23,565 nt of DNA from Deinococcus radiotolerans (GTDB lineage Bacteria; Deinococcota; Deinococci; Deinococcales; Deinococcaceae): assembly GCF_014647435.1 (NCBI RefSeq), contig NZ_BMPE01000033.1, positions 1 through 23,565 on the forward strand. Direction: 5' to 3'. Each line of letters starts with the position of its first letter. Position 1 is the first letter of the stretch. The position numbers and the translations under genes were made by a program. Below, piece after piece: positions 1-8,448 of this stretch. Under the pieces are notes generated by a model. It saw nothing but the letters and a program-made list of their open reading frames with translations, ran no database searches and had not been told where the DNA came from.

Positions 1-565
1 TACACTCACCTCATCGGCGAACGCTCGTAACGCCGCTTGAAGTCAAAACTGGAGCACTACCAGGCAGTGGCCAGCCCCGAGGGAAGACTGTTCACCAGTT
101 GTTCCTTGCAGGCTTCCCTCAGAAACTACGGATGATGGCATGTCCAAAGTTCTTCAAGCGAAGCAGAAAACTGATTCTAGCAATGATCACTGCCGCCCCG
201 ATCAGACGACATGCCTCTGTAAGCTCACAGGAGCGCCGTAGAGGCCTTAGCGAGCTTGCCCATGGCATTGTGGATATTAGGAGGTCCCGCAGCCCCATTA
301 ACGACGCGTCCAGGCCCGATTCCGATCTGCTAGGCGCGTCACGCACACCCAGGCAGATCCTTCGGCACTCGGATACAACCATGGGCGCGCGGGTGTGGCT
401 TTGCATGAGCACCACAGCAGAAACGCATCTCCTCCACGCACCAGTGCCCCAAGTTCATTAGGGCGCTTCAAGTCCTGTGACAACCAGGCGACTCTCGAGA
501 TGTACGCATCAAGGTCTATCTCGCCTGCCTGAATTCACGCCTGTGCTGGAGTCTGGAGGACCGCC
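1..565. other. Intergenic stretch, no convincing gene
   Basis: Reading frames of up to 120 codons exist on both strands here, but none has a ribosome binding site at its start or a recognisable motif, and their translations are rich in Arg, Ser and Cys in the way out-of-frame translation tends to be. The composition is somewhat less GC-rich than the flanking genes. It may hold decayed sequence, but I cannot name any source. I saw no clear terminator hairpin just after the histidine kinase stop codon at 566. Confidence 0.5.
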
Positions 566-2776
566 TCAGCGCGTCTTGGGCAACGTGAATCCAAACGTCG
601 CCCCTTGGCCAGGCGCGCCCTGCGCTGACACTCGTCCGCCATGCCGGGAGATGATCCGGCGCACGTTTGCCAGGCCCACCCCTGTCCCCTCGAACTCGTC
701 CGCCCGGTGCAGGCGCTGGAAGACACCGAAGAGTTTGTCCTGATACCGCGCATCGAAACCCGCGCCGTTGTCCCGCACGGAGATGACCCACTCGTCCGGG
801 CGTTCCTCGGCACTCACTTCGACGATCGCCTCCTCCCGACCGCGCGTGTATTTCAACGCGTTGGAGAGCAGGTTCAGCATCACCTGCCGCAACAGGTCAT
901 GATCGCCGGTGACCAGAGGTAACGAGTGAACATGCCACGTCATGGCTCGGTCCAGCGCATCGACCTCCACCTCGCTGCGCACGGACGCTACCAGCGCTCC
1001 GAGGTCCACCACTCCCGCACGCAAGGGCTGGCGGGAGGTGCGCGAGAGGTCCAGCATCGCGTCAATCAGGGTGTTCATCCGCGTGGCCGACTCATCGACC
1101 ACCTGGAGGTACCGACTGGCCTTGGCGTTCAGGTCCGTCCCGATGGATTTGCGCAGCAGGTCACTGAAGCTCCGAATGTGCCGCACGGGGGTCCGCAGGT
1201 CGTGCGAGACGCTGTACGTGAACGCCTCGAGCTCCTCATTCGCGCTCGCCAGCGCCTCGGCCTGTCTGGCCAGCCGTTCACGTTCCCGCGCCAGGTCCTG
1301 CACCTGCTCGGCCCGGTCCAGCGCCAGGCTCAGGCTACGGCCCACCGTCTCGACCACCGCGCGGTCAACCGCTGACCAGCCAGCGCGCCCGAAGACCGCC
1401 AGACCGAAGATGCCCCGCACGCCCCGGGCTGTGCGGAGGGGCAGCATGGCCGTGGCCGTCACGTGCGTCATGTGAGGCGCCAGATGATCGGTGGCCTGAT
1501 CGTAGACGTCCTGGTAGTACGGCTCGCCTGTCTCAAAGGGAACGCGAAGGTTCCCCGTCGTCTCGTGCGGCAGGCCTCCCTCGTGCGCGCGCTGAAGCTC
1601 GGCGTTGCCGTACTCACCCCGCATCCGCTTCACGAACCAGCGCTCGCCTTCACGCTCGTAGTAGACGGCGGCGTCCAGTGGAATGAGGTTGCCTATCCGG
1701 GCCTGGGCCCGTCCGATCAGCTCATCCGGGTCCAGGTCGATGGTCAGGTCCCAGGTCCACTCCTCGAACGCCTCCAGGGCGCGGGTGCGCGCGTCAAGCT
1801 CTGCATACTGACCCTGCAGGTCAGCGGCGAGCCGCGTGGCATGCAGGGCGGCCGTGAGTTGACCGCTGAACAGGTGAAGGAAGTCCCAGTACGCCTCGTC
1901 AAGGTGCTTGCGCGGGTTCAGTCCCAGAGCCAGCACCCCGAGGGCCTGCGGCTTGCCGGAGGGCGTCAGCGGGAGCACCACGAGTTGCGTGACCGCTTCT
2001 GGCCACGGCCCCGCGCACAGGGGGGCCACGGGAGCGACACACTCCTCGCCCGCGTGCAGCCAGGGCCGGACTTCCTGATGCCAGGACGCCGCCTGCTCAT
2101 CCGTCAATCCGGTCGCGCCGGCTAGGTGGGCTGGCCCGTGGGCGCTCAGCCCGGACAGCAGCAGACAGGGCAGGTCGTACGGGTTGTCCTCGGCGACGGT
2201 CAGGGCGGCCTGCACGAGGCCCTGAGGATCGGTCGCGCCGAGCAGGGCGGCGGTAAGTGCCGCCAGGGTCCGGGTGCGGCGTGCGGCGATCACCCGCTCG
2301 GTGGTTTCAGTGACCGATGAGAACACGCCCTGCACGTTCTGGTCGACGTACACCGGGGTGTAGCTGACGTCGAAGTAGCATTCTTCCAGGTAACCGTACC
2401 GCTCCAGTGGGACCAGCAGGTTCTCGAACGCGGCGCTCTCACCCTGCAGGGCCGCGTCGAACACGGGTTTGAGGCCGGGGTACCCGTCCTGGCCGAAGAT
2501 GTCGGCCGTGCGGGCACCCAGGGCGGCCGGGTGCTTGTCCGCGCCGAGGATGGGGCGGTAGGCGTCGTTGTACAGCGCGATCAGGTCGGCAGTCCACGCG
2601 AGGTACATGGGCTGCCTGGACGCGAGCATGAGGTGCACGCAGGTGCGCAGGGCCGCCGGCCAGGTGCTGGGCGGTCCGAGGGGCGTGGCGTCCCAGTCCA
2701 GGTGCTGCATGAGGACGCTCAGCTCGCCGCCGTCACGGAAGAGAGGGTCGAGGGGCGGGCGGGCGTCGGACGTCAT
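566..2776 (-). CDS. Orphan PAS-GAF-GAF sensor histidine kinase
   Basis: Sensor kinase of 736 residues that should autophosphorylate on a histidine and pass the phosphate to an unseen response regulator. In order: a PAS-like domain (about 20-165), a first GAF-like domain (about 168-315), a second GAF-like domain (about 345-490), a helical linker (about 490-520), then the kinase core. The H-box is SHDLRTP with phospho-acceptor His525. The ATP-binding domain shows the N-box (NLLSNALKYT, 635-644), the G1 box DNGAGFD (669-675), an F box (LFGVFQRLH) and the G2 box GTGVGLA (697-703). There is no membrane segment, so it is probably cytoplasmic. The kinase core resembles those of bacteriophytochrome-type kinases, but I could not identify a chromophore-binding residue. 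The frame stays open to 2926, but those extra codons run through a 15-bp hairpin after the neighbouring gene, so I chose the ATG at 2776, which begins MTSDARPPLD; its ribosome binding site is weak. No partner regulator is adjacent. Confidence is high for the class and none for the signal. Confidence 0.9.
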   Translation of the reverse strand: MTSDARPPLDPLFRDGGELSVLMQHLDWDATPLGPPSTWPAALRTCVHLMLASRQPMYLAWTADLIALYNDAYRPILGADKHPAALGARTADIFGQDGYPGLKPVFDAALQGESAAFENLLVPLERYGYLEECYFDVSYTPVYVDQNVQGVFSSVTETTERVIAARRTRTLAALTAALLGATDPQGLVQAALTVAEDNPYDLPCLLLSGLSAHGPAHLAGATGLTDEQAASWHQEVRPWLHAGEECVAPVAPLCAGPWPEAVTQLVVLPLTPSGKPQALGVLALGLNPRKHLDEAYWDFLHLFSGQLTAALHATRLAADLQGQYAELDARTRALEAFEEWTWDLTIDLDPDELIGRAQARIGNLIPLDAAVYYEREGERWFVKRMRGEYGNAELQRAHEGGLPHETTGNLRVPFETGEPYYQDVYDQATDHLAPHMTHVTATAMLPLRTARGVRGIFGLAVFGRAGWSAVDRAVVETVGRSLSLALDRAEQVQDLARERERLARQAEALASANEELEAFTYSVSHDLRTPVRHIRSFSDLLRKSIGTDLNAKASRYLQVVDESATRMNTLIDAMLDLSRTSRQPLRAGVVDLGALVASVRSEVEVDALDRAMTWHVHSLPLVTGDHDLLRQVMLNLLSNALKYTRGREEAIVEVSAEERPDEWVISVRDNGAGFDARYQDKLFGVFQRLHRADEFEGTGVGLANVRRIISRHGGRVSAQGAPGQGATFGFTLPKTR

Positions 2777-2879
2777 AGCGATGCGGTCCAGGGTACCGTG
2801 CCAGGAGACGCTCAACCGTGTCTCAATGCGGGCGGGGCCTGACCCGCAGAAGACTTGCCCGGGGAAGTCCGTGACGAAG

Positions 2880-2916
2880 GGCGGCGCTCCAGCATCACGA
2901 GTGCTGGAGCGCCGCC
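2880..2916 (-). terminator. Hairpin after the exporter gene
   Basis: A perfect 15-bp inverted repeat (GGCGGCGCTCCAGCA at 2880-2894 and its complement at 2902-2916) encloses a 7-base loop. It lies 10 bases past the exporter stop codon and before the histidine kinase start. Only a few T residues follow the stem on the minus strand (CTTCGTC), so it is not a textbook rho-independent terminator, but the strength and position of the stem support transcription termination or 3'-end protection. Confidence 0.7.
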
Positions 2917-2926
2917 TCTCGTCCAC

Positions 2927-4990
2927 TCAGCTCAGTTCAGTCGATTCGAACTCGTCCCGGCGCAGTTGGTCCGGGTCTACTTTCGTGGGACGGGCTTCGG
3001 GCAGCAGCAGGGTCAGCAGCAGAGCCGCCACGGTGATCCACAGGCCGACTTTGTAGAGCAGTTCCACGGCGGCCGTGAAGGCTTCCTTGATGCCCAGGTC
3101 CACCTTGTCGATGACGGGCAGCAGCTGGGCGCGGGTGTCCTCCAGGCCTTTCAGGACGGGCGCGAGCAGCGCGGCGGGCTGGGTGGTCAGGGCGGTCTGC
3201 TCCTGCGCGGCGAGGTCCGCCTCGACCTGCGCGAGGGCCTGCGGCGCCCGCGCCCCAGCGCCGGTCTGCACCAGGGCGCGCAGGCGCTCGGGCGTCTGAG
3301 GATTGTTCGCCACGGCCGCGATGGCCGCCGCGTCCCGGCCGACGATGGCCCGCTGAAGCAGCGTGCGCTGGGTGCTGAATTGCGTCCTGATGACGCCCGG
3401 GAAGCCTCCCTGCCGGGCCACTTCCCGCAGAGGCGCCGGGGTCTGCGGATCGGATTGCAGGCGCCGCAGCGCCTCCTGATCCGCGTCTCGCAGGGCCAGG
3501 GTGTAAAGCTCGCGCTGCGTGTCGAAGCGGTCGCCCAGCTGCGTCTTCACCTGCGCCGCGTTGAAGCCCTGGGTTCCTGAGTGGCCGCTGGTGGGGCTCA
3601 GCTGGGTGCGGAGCGCGGCCGGTAGCGTGGCGGTCGCCGCGGCGACCCTGGTGCTGACGTTGTCTTTGAGCGTGCTGGCGAACAGCGTGCCCAGAATCGC
3701 CACGCCCATGGTGCTGCCGAGTGACCGCAGGAAGTTGTTGGTCCCAGTGGCCGCGCCAAGGTCACGCGGCTGCACAGTCCCCTGGATGGCCAGCGTGAGC
3801 ATGGGCAGGACTGGCCCGAGGCCCAGGCCCACCACGATCATCTTCCAGGTGAGTTCGAACTGCGTGCTGCGCGGGCTCAGGGTCCAGCCCATCAGGGCAA
3901 AGCCCACGAGCAGGATCACGGTGCCCAGCAGGATGATGGGTTTGATGCGCCCGGTTCGCGCGAACGCCTGTCCCGCCACGATGCTGCTCAGGACCAGGCC
4001 GATGGTCAGCGGGAAGGTGGTCAGGCCGGCGTTGGTGGCCGATAGGCCGATCACGTTCACCATGAACAGCGGCAGGAACACGGTGGCGGCGAAGAACACC
4101 ACGCCCAGCAGGAACGTGATGCCCATCGCCACTGCGAAGGTCTGGTTGCGGAACATGCGGATGTCGATGATCGGGTCAGCCGCGCGCCGCTCGACCGCCA
4201 GGAACGCGAGGAGAGACAGCAGCGCCGTGGCCCCGAGGCTCAGGATCTGCCACGAGCCCCACAGAAACCCGCTCTCACCGGGCGCGACGGACGTTTTGCC
4301 CAGAGAGAGCGCCAGCAGGAGCGACACGCTGAAGATGCTGAGCAGGGCCACGCCGGCCACGTCAATCGGGGCGCGCTCACGGTCCTGCTTGAGGCCCGGC
4401 ATGAACAGCATGAACCCCAGAGCCGCCAGGCCCAGTGGCACGCTGATGAAAAAGACGTTGTGCCAGCCGAAGTGGTCGGTGACGTAGCCGCCCACGACGG
4501 CCCCCAGGACCGTGGAGAGGCTGAAGACCGCGCCGATGATGCCGATGTAACGGCCGCGTTCTTCCGGGGCGTACAGGTCAGCGATGACGGCGTACATCAG
4601 GCCGATCAGGGCGGCGCCGCCGAGGCCCTGGACGGCGCGGCCAGCGATCAGCGCGCCGATGCCCCCAGCCGTGCCGCAGAGCACGGACCCGAGGATGAAC
4701 AGGACCGTGCCGAACACCAGGATGACCTTGCGGCCCCACAGGTCGCTTAATTTGCCGTAGATGGGCACGAGCGTGGTGCTGGCCAGCAGGTAGGCGGTGG
4801 TAATCCAGGAATAGAGGCTGTTTTCGATGCCGAGCGCCTGCTGGATGCTGGGGCCGGCGGTGGAGACGATCGTCTGATTCATGCTGGCCAGCAGGACGGC
4901 CAGCAGCAGCGCCGCCAGGCTGAGGTTCTTCTGCGCGGCAGTCAGGGCGACGCCCGGGGTCTGCCCGGGCGCCGGGTGAACGTGAGTCAT
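2927..4990 (-). CDS. DHA2-family (EmrB/QacA-like) multidrug efflux MFS transporter
   Basis: Inner-membrane proton-driven drug exporter of the major facilitator superfamily, 687 residues. Hydrophobic segments fit the 14-helix DHA2 plan. Motif A is seen as [10 protein letters not shown] (79-88), just after the second helix, and a glycine-rich motif-C-like stretch LGAVVGGYV (162-170) lies in helix 5. A conserved-looking [18 protein letters not shown] precedes helix 13. Typical family members have about 450-550 residues. The excess is a soluble insert of about 200 residues (441-640) between helix 13 and the last helix (645-664), containing two copies of a helical repeat with the motif PQTP. The start overlaps the MarR stop by 4 bases (ATGA), indicating translational coupling. 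With a MarR regulator and a Usp protein upstream, the gene is probably induced by a toxic ligand sensed by MarR. The substrate cannot be told from sequence. Confidence 0.92.
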   Translation of the reverse strand: MTHVHPAPGQTPGVALTAAQKNLSLAALLLAVLLASMNQTIVSTAGPSIQQALGIENSLYSWITTAYLLASTTLVPIYGKLSDLWGRKVILVFGTVLFILGSVLCGTAGGIGALIAGRAVQGLGGAALIGLMYAVIADLYAPEERGRYIGIIGAVFSLSTVLGAVVGGYVTDHFGWHNVFFISVPLGLAALGFMLFMPGLKQDRERAPIDVAGVALLSIFSVSLLLALSLGKTSVAPGESGFLWGSWQILSLGATALLSLLAFLAVERRAADPIIDIRMFRNQTFAVAMGITFLLGVVFFAATVFLPLFMVNVIGLSATNAGLTTFPLTIGLVLSSIVAGQAFARTGRIKPIILLGTVILLVGFALMGWTLSPRSTQFELTWKMIVVGLGLGPVLPMLTLAIQGTVQPRDLGAATGTNNFLRSLGSTMGVAILGTLFASTLKDNVSTRVAAATATLPAALRTQLSPTSGHSGTQGFNAAQVKTQLGDRFDTQRELYTLALRDADQEALRRLQSDPQTPAPLREVARQGGFPGVIRTQFSTQRTLLQRAIVGRDAAAIAAVANNPQTPERLRALVQTGAGARAPQALAQVEADLAAQEQTALTTQPAALLAPVLKGLEDTRAQLLPVIDKVDLGIKEAFTAAVELLYKVGLWITVAALLLTLLLPEARPTKVDPDQLRRDEFESTELS

Positions 4991-5472
4991 GGGTGCTCCA
5001 GGAAATCTGTGTCGGTCAGGACATCAATGGCGGTGAGGAGGGCCGCGAGGCGCTCGGGGCTGAGGGCGTTCATGCGCTCGGCAATGGCCCGCCGGATGAT
5101 CTGGCTGGCCAGGGTCGCCGCGGCGGTCCCGGCGTCGGTGACGTTCAGGCGGGTGCGGCGCGAGTCGGCCGGGTCGAACTGCCGTGAGACGTACTGCTGC
5201 GCGATGAGCTGCTCCAGCAGCCGGCTGAGCTGCGTGGGGATGATGCCCAGCTGGGAAGAGAGTTGTTTGGGGTAGACGGCTCCATGCTCGATGGCTTTCA
5301 GGATGAACAGCCGCTGGAGATCCAGCGCCGTCTCCTGCGCCAGCGCAGGGGACACCAGTTGTTTGAGGCGGCGGTTCAGCTGCCAGACGCCGCCCAGGAA
5401 GCTGGACACCGCGTCATCGGAGAGAGAGGAGGGGAGAGGAGCGCGCACCCTGTCAGCAGACGGTTCGGTCAT
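4987..5472 (-). CDS. MarR-family transcriptional regulator
   Basis: DNA-binding regulator of 161 residues. A winged helix-turn-helix covers about residues 50-115. The likely recognition helix is [16 protein letters not shown] (77-92). The wing carries the family hallmark D-P-x-D-x-R-R-T-x-L (100-109) followed by NVTDAG. Flanking helices (about 18-48 and 118-155) would form the dimer interface. MarR proteins usually repress their own operon and release DNA when a phenolic or other ligand binds or a cysteine is oxidised. This protein has no cysteine, so ligand binding is more likely than thiol oxidation. The gene starts 8 bases after the Usp stop codon and overlaps the exporter start by 4 bases, placing it in the middle of a three-gene operon. 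Its operator is probably in the AT-rich region before the Usp gene. Confidence 0.92.
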   Translation of the reverse strand: MTEPSADRVRAPLPSSLSDDAVSSFLGGVWQLNRRLKQLVSPALAQETALDLQRLFILKAIEHGAVYPKQLSSQLGIIPTQLSRLLEQLIAQQYVSRQFDPADSRRTRLNVTDAGTAAATLASQIIRRAIAERMNALSPERLAALLTAIDVLTDTDFLEHP

Positions 5473-5480
5473 GGCCAGTG

Positions 5481-5951
5481 TTACCGGGCCACCAGGACGT
5501 CGACTGGTGAGGCGTGACTGACCATGTCGGCGACGCTGCCTGCCAGGGCGGCGCTCCAGGCGCTGGTGTGGCGCCGGCCGAGCACGATCAGGTCGGCGTC
5601 CACTTCCCGGGCCACGCTCAGGATCGCGTCTGCGGGTTTCAGCGCGGTGATGAGGTGCTCGTGCACGTCCAGCCCGAGTGAGCGGGCGTCTGCGGCGGTG
5701 CTGTGCAGGTGCCGGTTGATGCGCTGGTGGGTGTCCTGCGTGACCCGGCCGTCGAGGTCGCTGCTTCCCGCGAAGGCCGCAGTCACGTTTTCGAGGCCGG
5801 GGCGGCCCTGTGGGATGACGCTGACGATATGCAGTGGTGCACTGAACTGCAGTGCGAGGTGAGCGGCGCGCTGGGTCGCCACCTCGGAATGGGCGGCGCC
5901 GCCGGTCGCCACGAGGATGCGGCGGTACTGAACACCTGGAAGATCGGGCAT
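5481..5951 (-). CDS. Universal stress protein (UspA family)
   Basis: Single-domain cytoplasmic Usp of 156 residues with an alpha/beta Rossmann-like fold. The N-terminal strand RRILVATGGAAHS (10-22) corresponds to the usual start with an ATP-contacting acidic residue, but here the usual Asp is a Gly. The C-terminal nucleotide motif G-2x-G-9x-G-S/T is present as G125-R-R-H128-x9-G138-S139, so the second glycine is replaced by His. The segment DADLIVLGRR (118-127) and the ending SPVDVLVAR are typical of the family. ATP binding may therefore be altered. It is the first gene of the operon with the MarR regulator and the drug exporter. The ATG follows an AGGGTGA stretch that can serve as ribosome binding site. 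A role in stress tolerance linked to the exported compound is inference. Confidence 0.88.
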   Translation of the reverse strand: MPDLPGVQYRRILVATGGAAHSEVATQRAAHLALQFSAPLHIVSVIPQGRPGLENVTAAFAGSSDLDGRVTQDTHQRINRHLHSTAADARSLGLDVHEHLITALKPADAILSVAREVDADLIVLGRRHTSAWSAALAGSVADMVSHASPVDVLVAR

Positions 5952-6012
5952 ACGCTCACCCTACGTATATAGTTATCAAAAAGCAATAGATATTCGAAGT
6001 GTACATTAATGG
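5952..6012 (-). promoter_or_regulatory. AT-rich promoter/operator region of the Usp-MarR-exporter operon
   Basis: About 50 bases just upstream of the Usp start are strikingly AT-rich against the GC-rich surroundings. Read on the minus strand they contain TTCGAA, 17 bases, then TAACTA, a plausible -35/-10 pair. Partial palindromes (CTATATACGTAG at 5961-5972, and the sequence around TTCGAA at 5993-5998) could be a MarR operator. The assignment rests on composition and position only. Confidence 0.4.
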
Positions 6013-6317
6013 GCTGGGCCGCCCTCCTGACGTGAACTCCTGTCTGCCACAGGGCTCTCTGTGCGCGGTCGTCTGGCCTCCCGTGCGTCAGCAAGAGTTC
6101 CTCAGGTCATCGAAGCGCTTGTCCTGACCCGCGGGCTCCTAACTGATGACCCCACCGCAGCCTCAACGCCTCACCGAATCATCGGGTCGCTGTCCAGGGC
6201 GAGGAGCCCGACGGTCGGCGTCCCGGCGACTGTCTCGGGCTCCTACCGCGGCGGCGTGGGGAAGTGACAGGGGCCCCTGAAGGTCCGAGAGGCGTGCCAC
6301 CCACTCCATGGAGGGAG

Positions 6318-6347
6318 TTGACGCTCAGATTGACGCCGGATTGACGC
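6318..6347 (+). repeat. Triplicated TTGACGC direct repeat, possible operator
   Basis: Three exact copies of TTGACGC start at 6318, 6330 and 6341, spaced 12 and 11 bases, so they lie on nearly the same DNA face. OmpR/PhoB-type regulators bind direct repeats with about 11-base spacing, and one such regulator is encoded in this window (20001-20702). TTGACG also resembles a -35 element, but no copy has a good -10 box at the right distance. The function is inferred. Confidence 0.4.
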
Positions 6348-6471
6348 CTGGCTCTTTAGCTTCGCCTCATCCGACTCGAACAGTCCGGTCGCGCCTGGCC
6401 CACCGACCGAGGCCTCCCTGCCGTCACGGCCCGCTTCAGCTCAGAAACAGATCCACGATTGAAGGAGATTC

Positions 6472-6582
6472 ATGCATTCTCATCTCAAAGTCCTCCTGCT
6501 GGTCCCGCTGCTGCCGCCTGGCCAGCAGCAGACCTCACGCAGCCCCATGTCAGCGGCAGTCATTCTCCTGAGCCGGCTGTGA
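6472..6582 (+). pseudogene. Short ORF with signal-peptide-like start, possibly a decayed secreted-protein gene
   Basis: An ATG at 6472 is preceded by a good ribosome binding site (GAAGGAG, 4 bases away). The peptide starts MHSHLKVLLLVPLL, a short basic segment and hydrophobic core like an export signal, but it stops after 36 residues. A shift of frame just after the hydrophobic core would continue as LASSRPHAAP, which would look like the end of a signal peptide, so a frameshift is possible. Downstream frames show no recognisable domain. It could be a genuine small peptide, a leader or a remnant. Nothing proves expression. Confidence 0.3.
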
Positions 6583-6988
6583 CCAGCGGGGTCGCACGGG
6601 TGTCTTTTCTGCGTGCCAGTGTGTCTCTGTCAGGGCTGCTACGCCACGTTACTTCAGCCCCAGGAGGCGGAGCAGCGGACCTGGTACCTCCAGTCCCTGC
6701 CCCCGCCGCCGAGATACTGGCCTTCACATTCCGTGGCCGGACCGCCCGCCCCGCCCAGTGCCGGAGCGTTGTTAGGCAGGACCCGCCTGGCCTGACCAGC
6801 AAGAGTCCAGATGATCCAGTGCGCTGAGCACGTCGTTAATGGGGACTTAATGCTCTCCCTGAAAAGCTGATGGGCGCACCCCCCGCACTGCACGCCGTCA
6901 TCCAGCTGCAGGCCGGTTGCCCGCCGTCTCCGGGTCAGAGAAACCTACGGCCCGCGGTCGCCTCGACGGATGGTAAAGGACGTCAGAA

Positions 6989-8422
6989 TTGAACCTCACG
7001 CCTGATTCACCCGCTGTGTCTGCACAGCCGCCCACCGCTCCTGTCGCTCGCCGACTGGCCCGCACCGGTCGGCGGCTGGGATGGCTCACCCTCTGCTCCG
7101 CTGTGGCGCTCGCGGGAAGCGCTGACGCCAGCGGAGAATTTCACGTGAAGGTCTACAGCTACGCGGCCCCGCAGACGTTCCTGGACGCCGTCAACGTGCA
7201 GTTCAGGCTGCAGTCCCCGGGCGGCGGCGCGAGCAGTTACGCGGCCGAGGTGCAGGCTGATTCGCGCCAGCAGGCCCTGACGGCCCGTTACTCGTCCGGC
7301 CGGAACGCCTTTCAGGTGCAGGCCCGCCGTCAATCCGACCCGGTCCAGAAGAGCGAGACGCGGTCCGGCACGTTCGCCTACAGCTACTCGCCCACCGTGC
7401 CGGCCACCGGCGTGGCCCTGACGAACCTGTCCACGTACTACTCGTACAGTGGGAGCCGGTCCGCCACGCAGTCCACGCAGGTGCACTCGGGCGGACTGAA
7501 CGCGGGCGTGCGCTTCTCCGACCAACTGTTCGGCTCACTGAACGGCGCGGCCACCCTGGTGGACATCCAGGCCGGAACCTACAGCAGCGTGCAGCGCAGC
7601 GCCACCCTGTCCGGCTCACTGAACTACCGGAAGGACGCCACCAGCGCCTCCGCCAGCCCGAGTCTGACGGTCGCGGAAGGCAAAACCCGCTGGACCGTGG
7701 GCGTGAATGCCCGCACCTCCCTGCGAGACGACCTGGCCCTGTCCGGGACCGCCACCCTCAGCTCCACGTCCCCTCCCACCGCCTCCGCCGACCTGCAGTA
7801 CGACGCCAGTGCCCTGCTGGGAGAGGACACCCCCAGAGGCAAACTGAGCGTCGGTGCGGCCGTGACCGTCCCACCCGCGTACACCGTGAGTGGCCGCGTC
7901 CGGACCACTGTCAACCCCAACCTGAGCCTGGGCGGCAGCGCCTCCTTCACGCCTGCCACCCGCGACGTCACCTACGCCGCCGACGCGTCCGGAAAACTCG
8001 GCCCGGTGTACATCAGCGCGAGCACTTCACTGAGCACCCGGCCGAACACCGATCCGGCCTTCAGCGTCAACACGTCTGTCAGCAGTCAGGCGGCGCCCGC
8101 GTACGGATCGCTCTCCGTGAGCTACCGGCGCCAGGGCCTCAATCAGAGCGGTAACGCGTCAGGCACTTTCGGGTACCGCACGGACAAGCTCGACCTGAGC
8201 ACCACCCTGGCCCTGACGGCCACCCAGAGCGCGGGCTTCACGGGCGCCGGGCAGACCCCGACCCCCGGCCCGTGGCAGATCAGTGGCTCCGCCGACCTGA
8301 CGGCTGCGTACGCCGTTCAGCAGAACCTCGACGTGTCCGCCAGCCTCCGGTACGAACCCGGCTCTGGCACCACCACACCCACTCGACTGCGCTACGGCGT
8401 GGGACTCCGGTACCGCTTCTGA
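6989..8422 (+). CDS. Exported beta-rich protein, probable outer-membrane barrel
   Basis: Protein of 477 residues with no family I recognise. It starts at a TTG with AAGGA nine bases upstream; a later GTG (7016) would also keep the signal sequence. The N-terminus has a basic stretch (RRLARTGRRL, 21-30), a hydrophobic core (WLTLCSAVALAG) and a likely cleavage site after SADA (residue 47). The mature part is made of alternating Ser/Thr/Tyr and hydrophobic residues, with many segments of the type YSYSPT, LSGSLNYR and SVSYRRQG, as expected for antiparallel beta strands. It ends GVGLRYRF: a C-terminal phenylalanine after alternating residues is the classic last-strand signal of outer-membrane barrels. 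It is the first of three cluster genes, and only 26 bases separate it from the giant PKD protein gene. A role as anchor or export pore for its neighbours is inference. Confidence 0.72.
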   Translation: MNLTPDSPAVSAQPPTAPVARRLARTGRRLGWLTLCSAVALAGSADASGEFHVKVYSYAAPQTFLDAVNVQFRLQSPGGGASSYAAEVQADSRQQALTARYSSGRNAFQVQARRQSDPVQKSETRSGTFAYSYSPTVPATGVALTNLSTYYSYSGSRSATQSTQVHSGGLNAGVRFSDQLFGSLNGAATLVDIQAGTYSSVQRSATLSGSLNYRKDATSASASPSLTVAEGKTRWTVGVNARTSLRDDLALSGTATLSSTSPPTASADLQYDASALLGEDTPRGKLSVGAAVTVPPAYTVSGRVRTTVNPNLSLGGSASFTPATRDVTYAADASGKLGPVYISASTSLSTRPNTDPAFSVNTSVSSQAAPAYGSLSVSYRRQGLNQSGNASGTFGYRTDKLDLSTTLALTATQSAGFTGAGQTPTPGPWQISGSADLTAAYAVQQNLDVSASLRYEPGSGTTTPTRLRYGVGLRYRF

Positions 8423-8448
8423 TGACAGATGACCGGTGGAGGACCGAT

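Larger units (their letters stand above)
5952..6988. other. Long, mostly non-coding interval between divergent transcription units
   Basis: About 1 kb separates the leftward Usp operon from the rightward surface-protein cluster. It contains the AT-rich promoter region at its left end, a perfect 12-base palindrome CAGGGGCCCCTG (6268-6279), the triplicated TTGACGC motif (6318-6347) and a short ORF with a signal-peptide-like start (6472-6582). Several longer frames exist but lack good starts and look like random translations. The promoter of the surface cluster should lie near the right end, but I could not identify one with confidence. Confidence 0.5.

Noticed and set aside
119..415. Minus-strand frame of 98 codons considered as a transposase remnant
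   Set aside because: No catalytic DDE pattern, terminal repeats or target duplication could be seen.
1463..2125. Plus-strand frame of 220 codons inside the histidine kinase gene
   Set aside because: It is antisense to a kinase with clear motifs, and its translation shows no family features.
2777..2926. N-terminal extension of the histidine kinase
   Set aside because: It runs through the hairpin after the exporter gene. The ATG at 2776 gives a sensible protein.
3519..4487. Plus-strand frame of 322 codons inside the exporter gene
   Set aside because: It is antisense to the transmembrane segments of the exporter, and its composition is that of a shadow frame.
6341..6362. TTGACG with TAGCTT considered as a -35/-10 promoter
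   Set aside because: The spacer is only 10 bases from the last TTGACG copy and 21 from the middle one, neither of which fits a typical promoter.
6360..6400. GACTCGAAC considered as part of a tRNA T arm
   Set aside because: No acceptor stem, anticodon arm or CCA-compatible folding could be found around it.
8272..8448. Upstream extension of the giant protein frame
   Set aside because: It overlaps the preceding gene in another frame, whereas the ATG at 8449 has a good ribosome binding site and a signal peptide.
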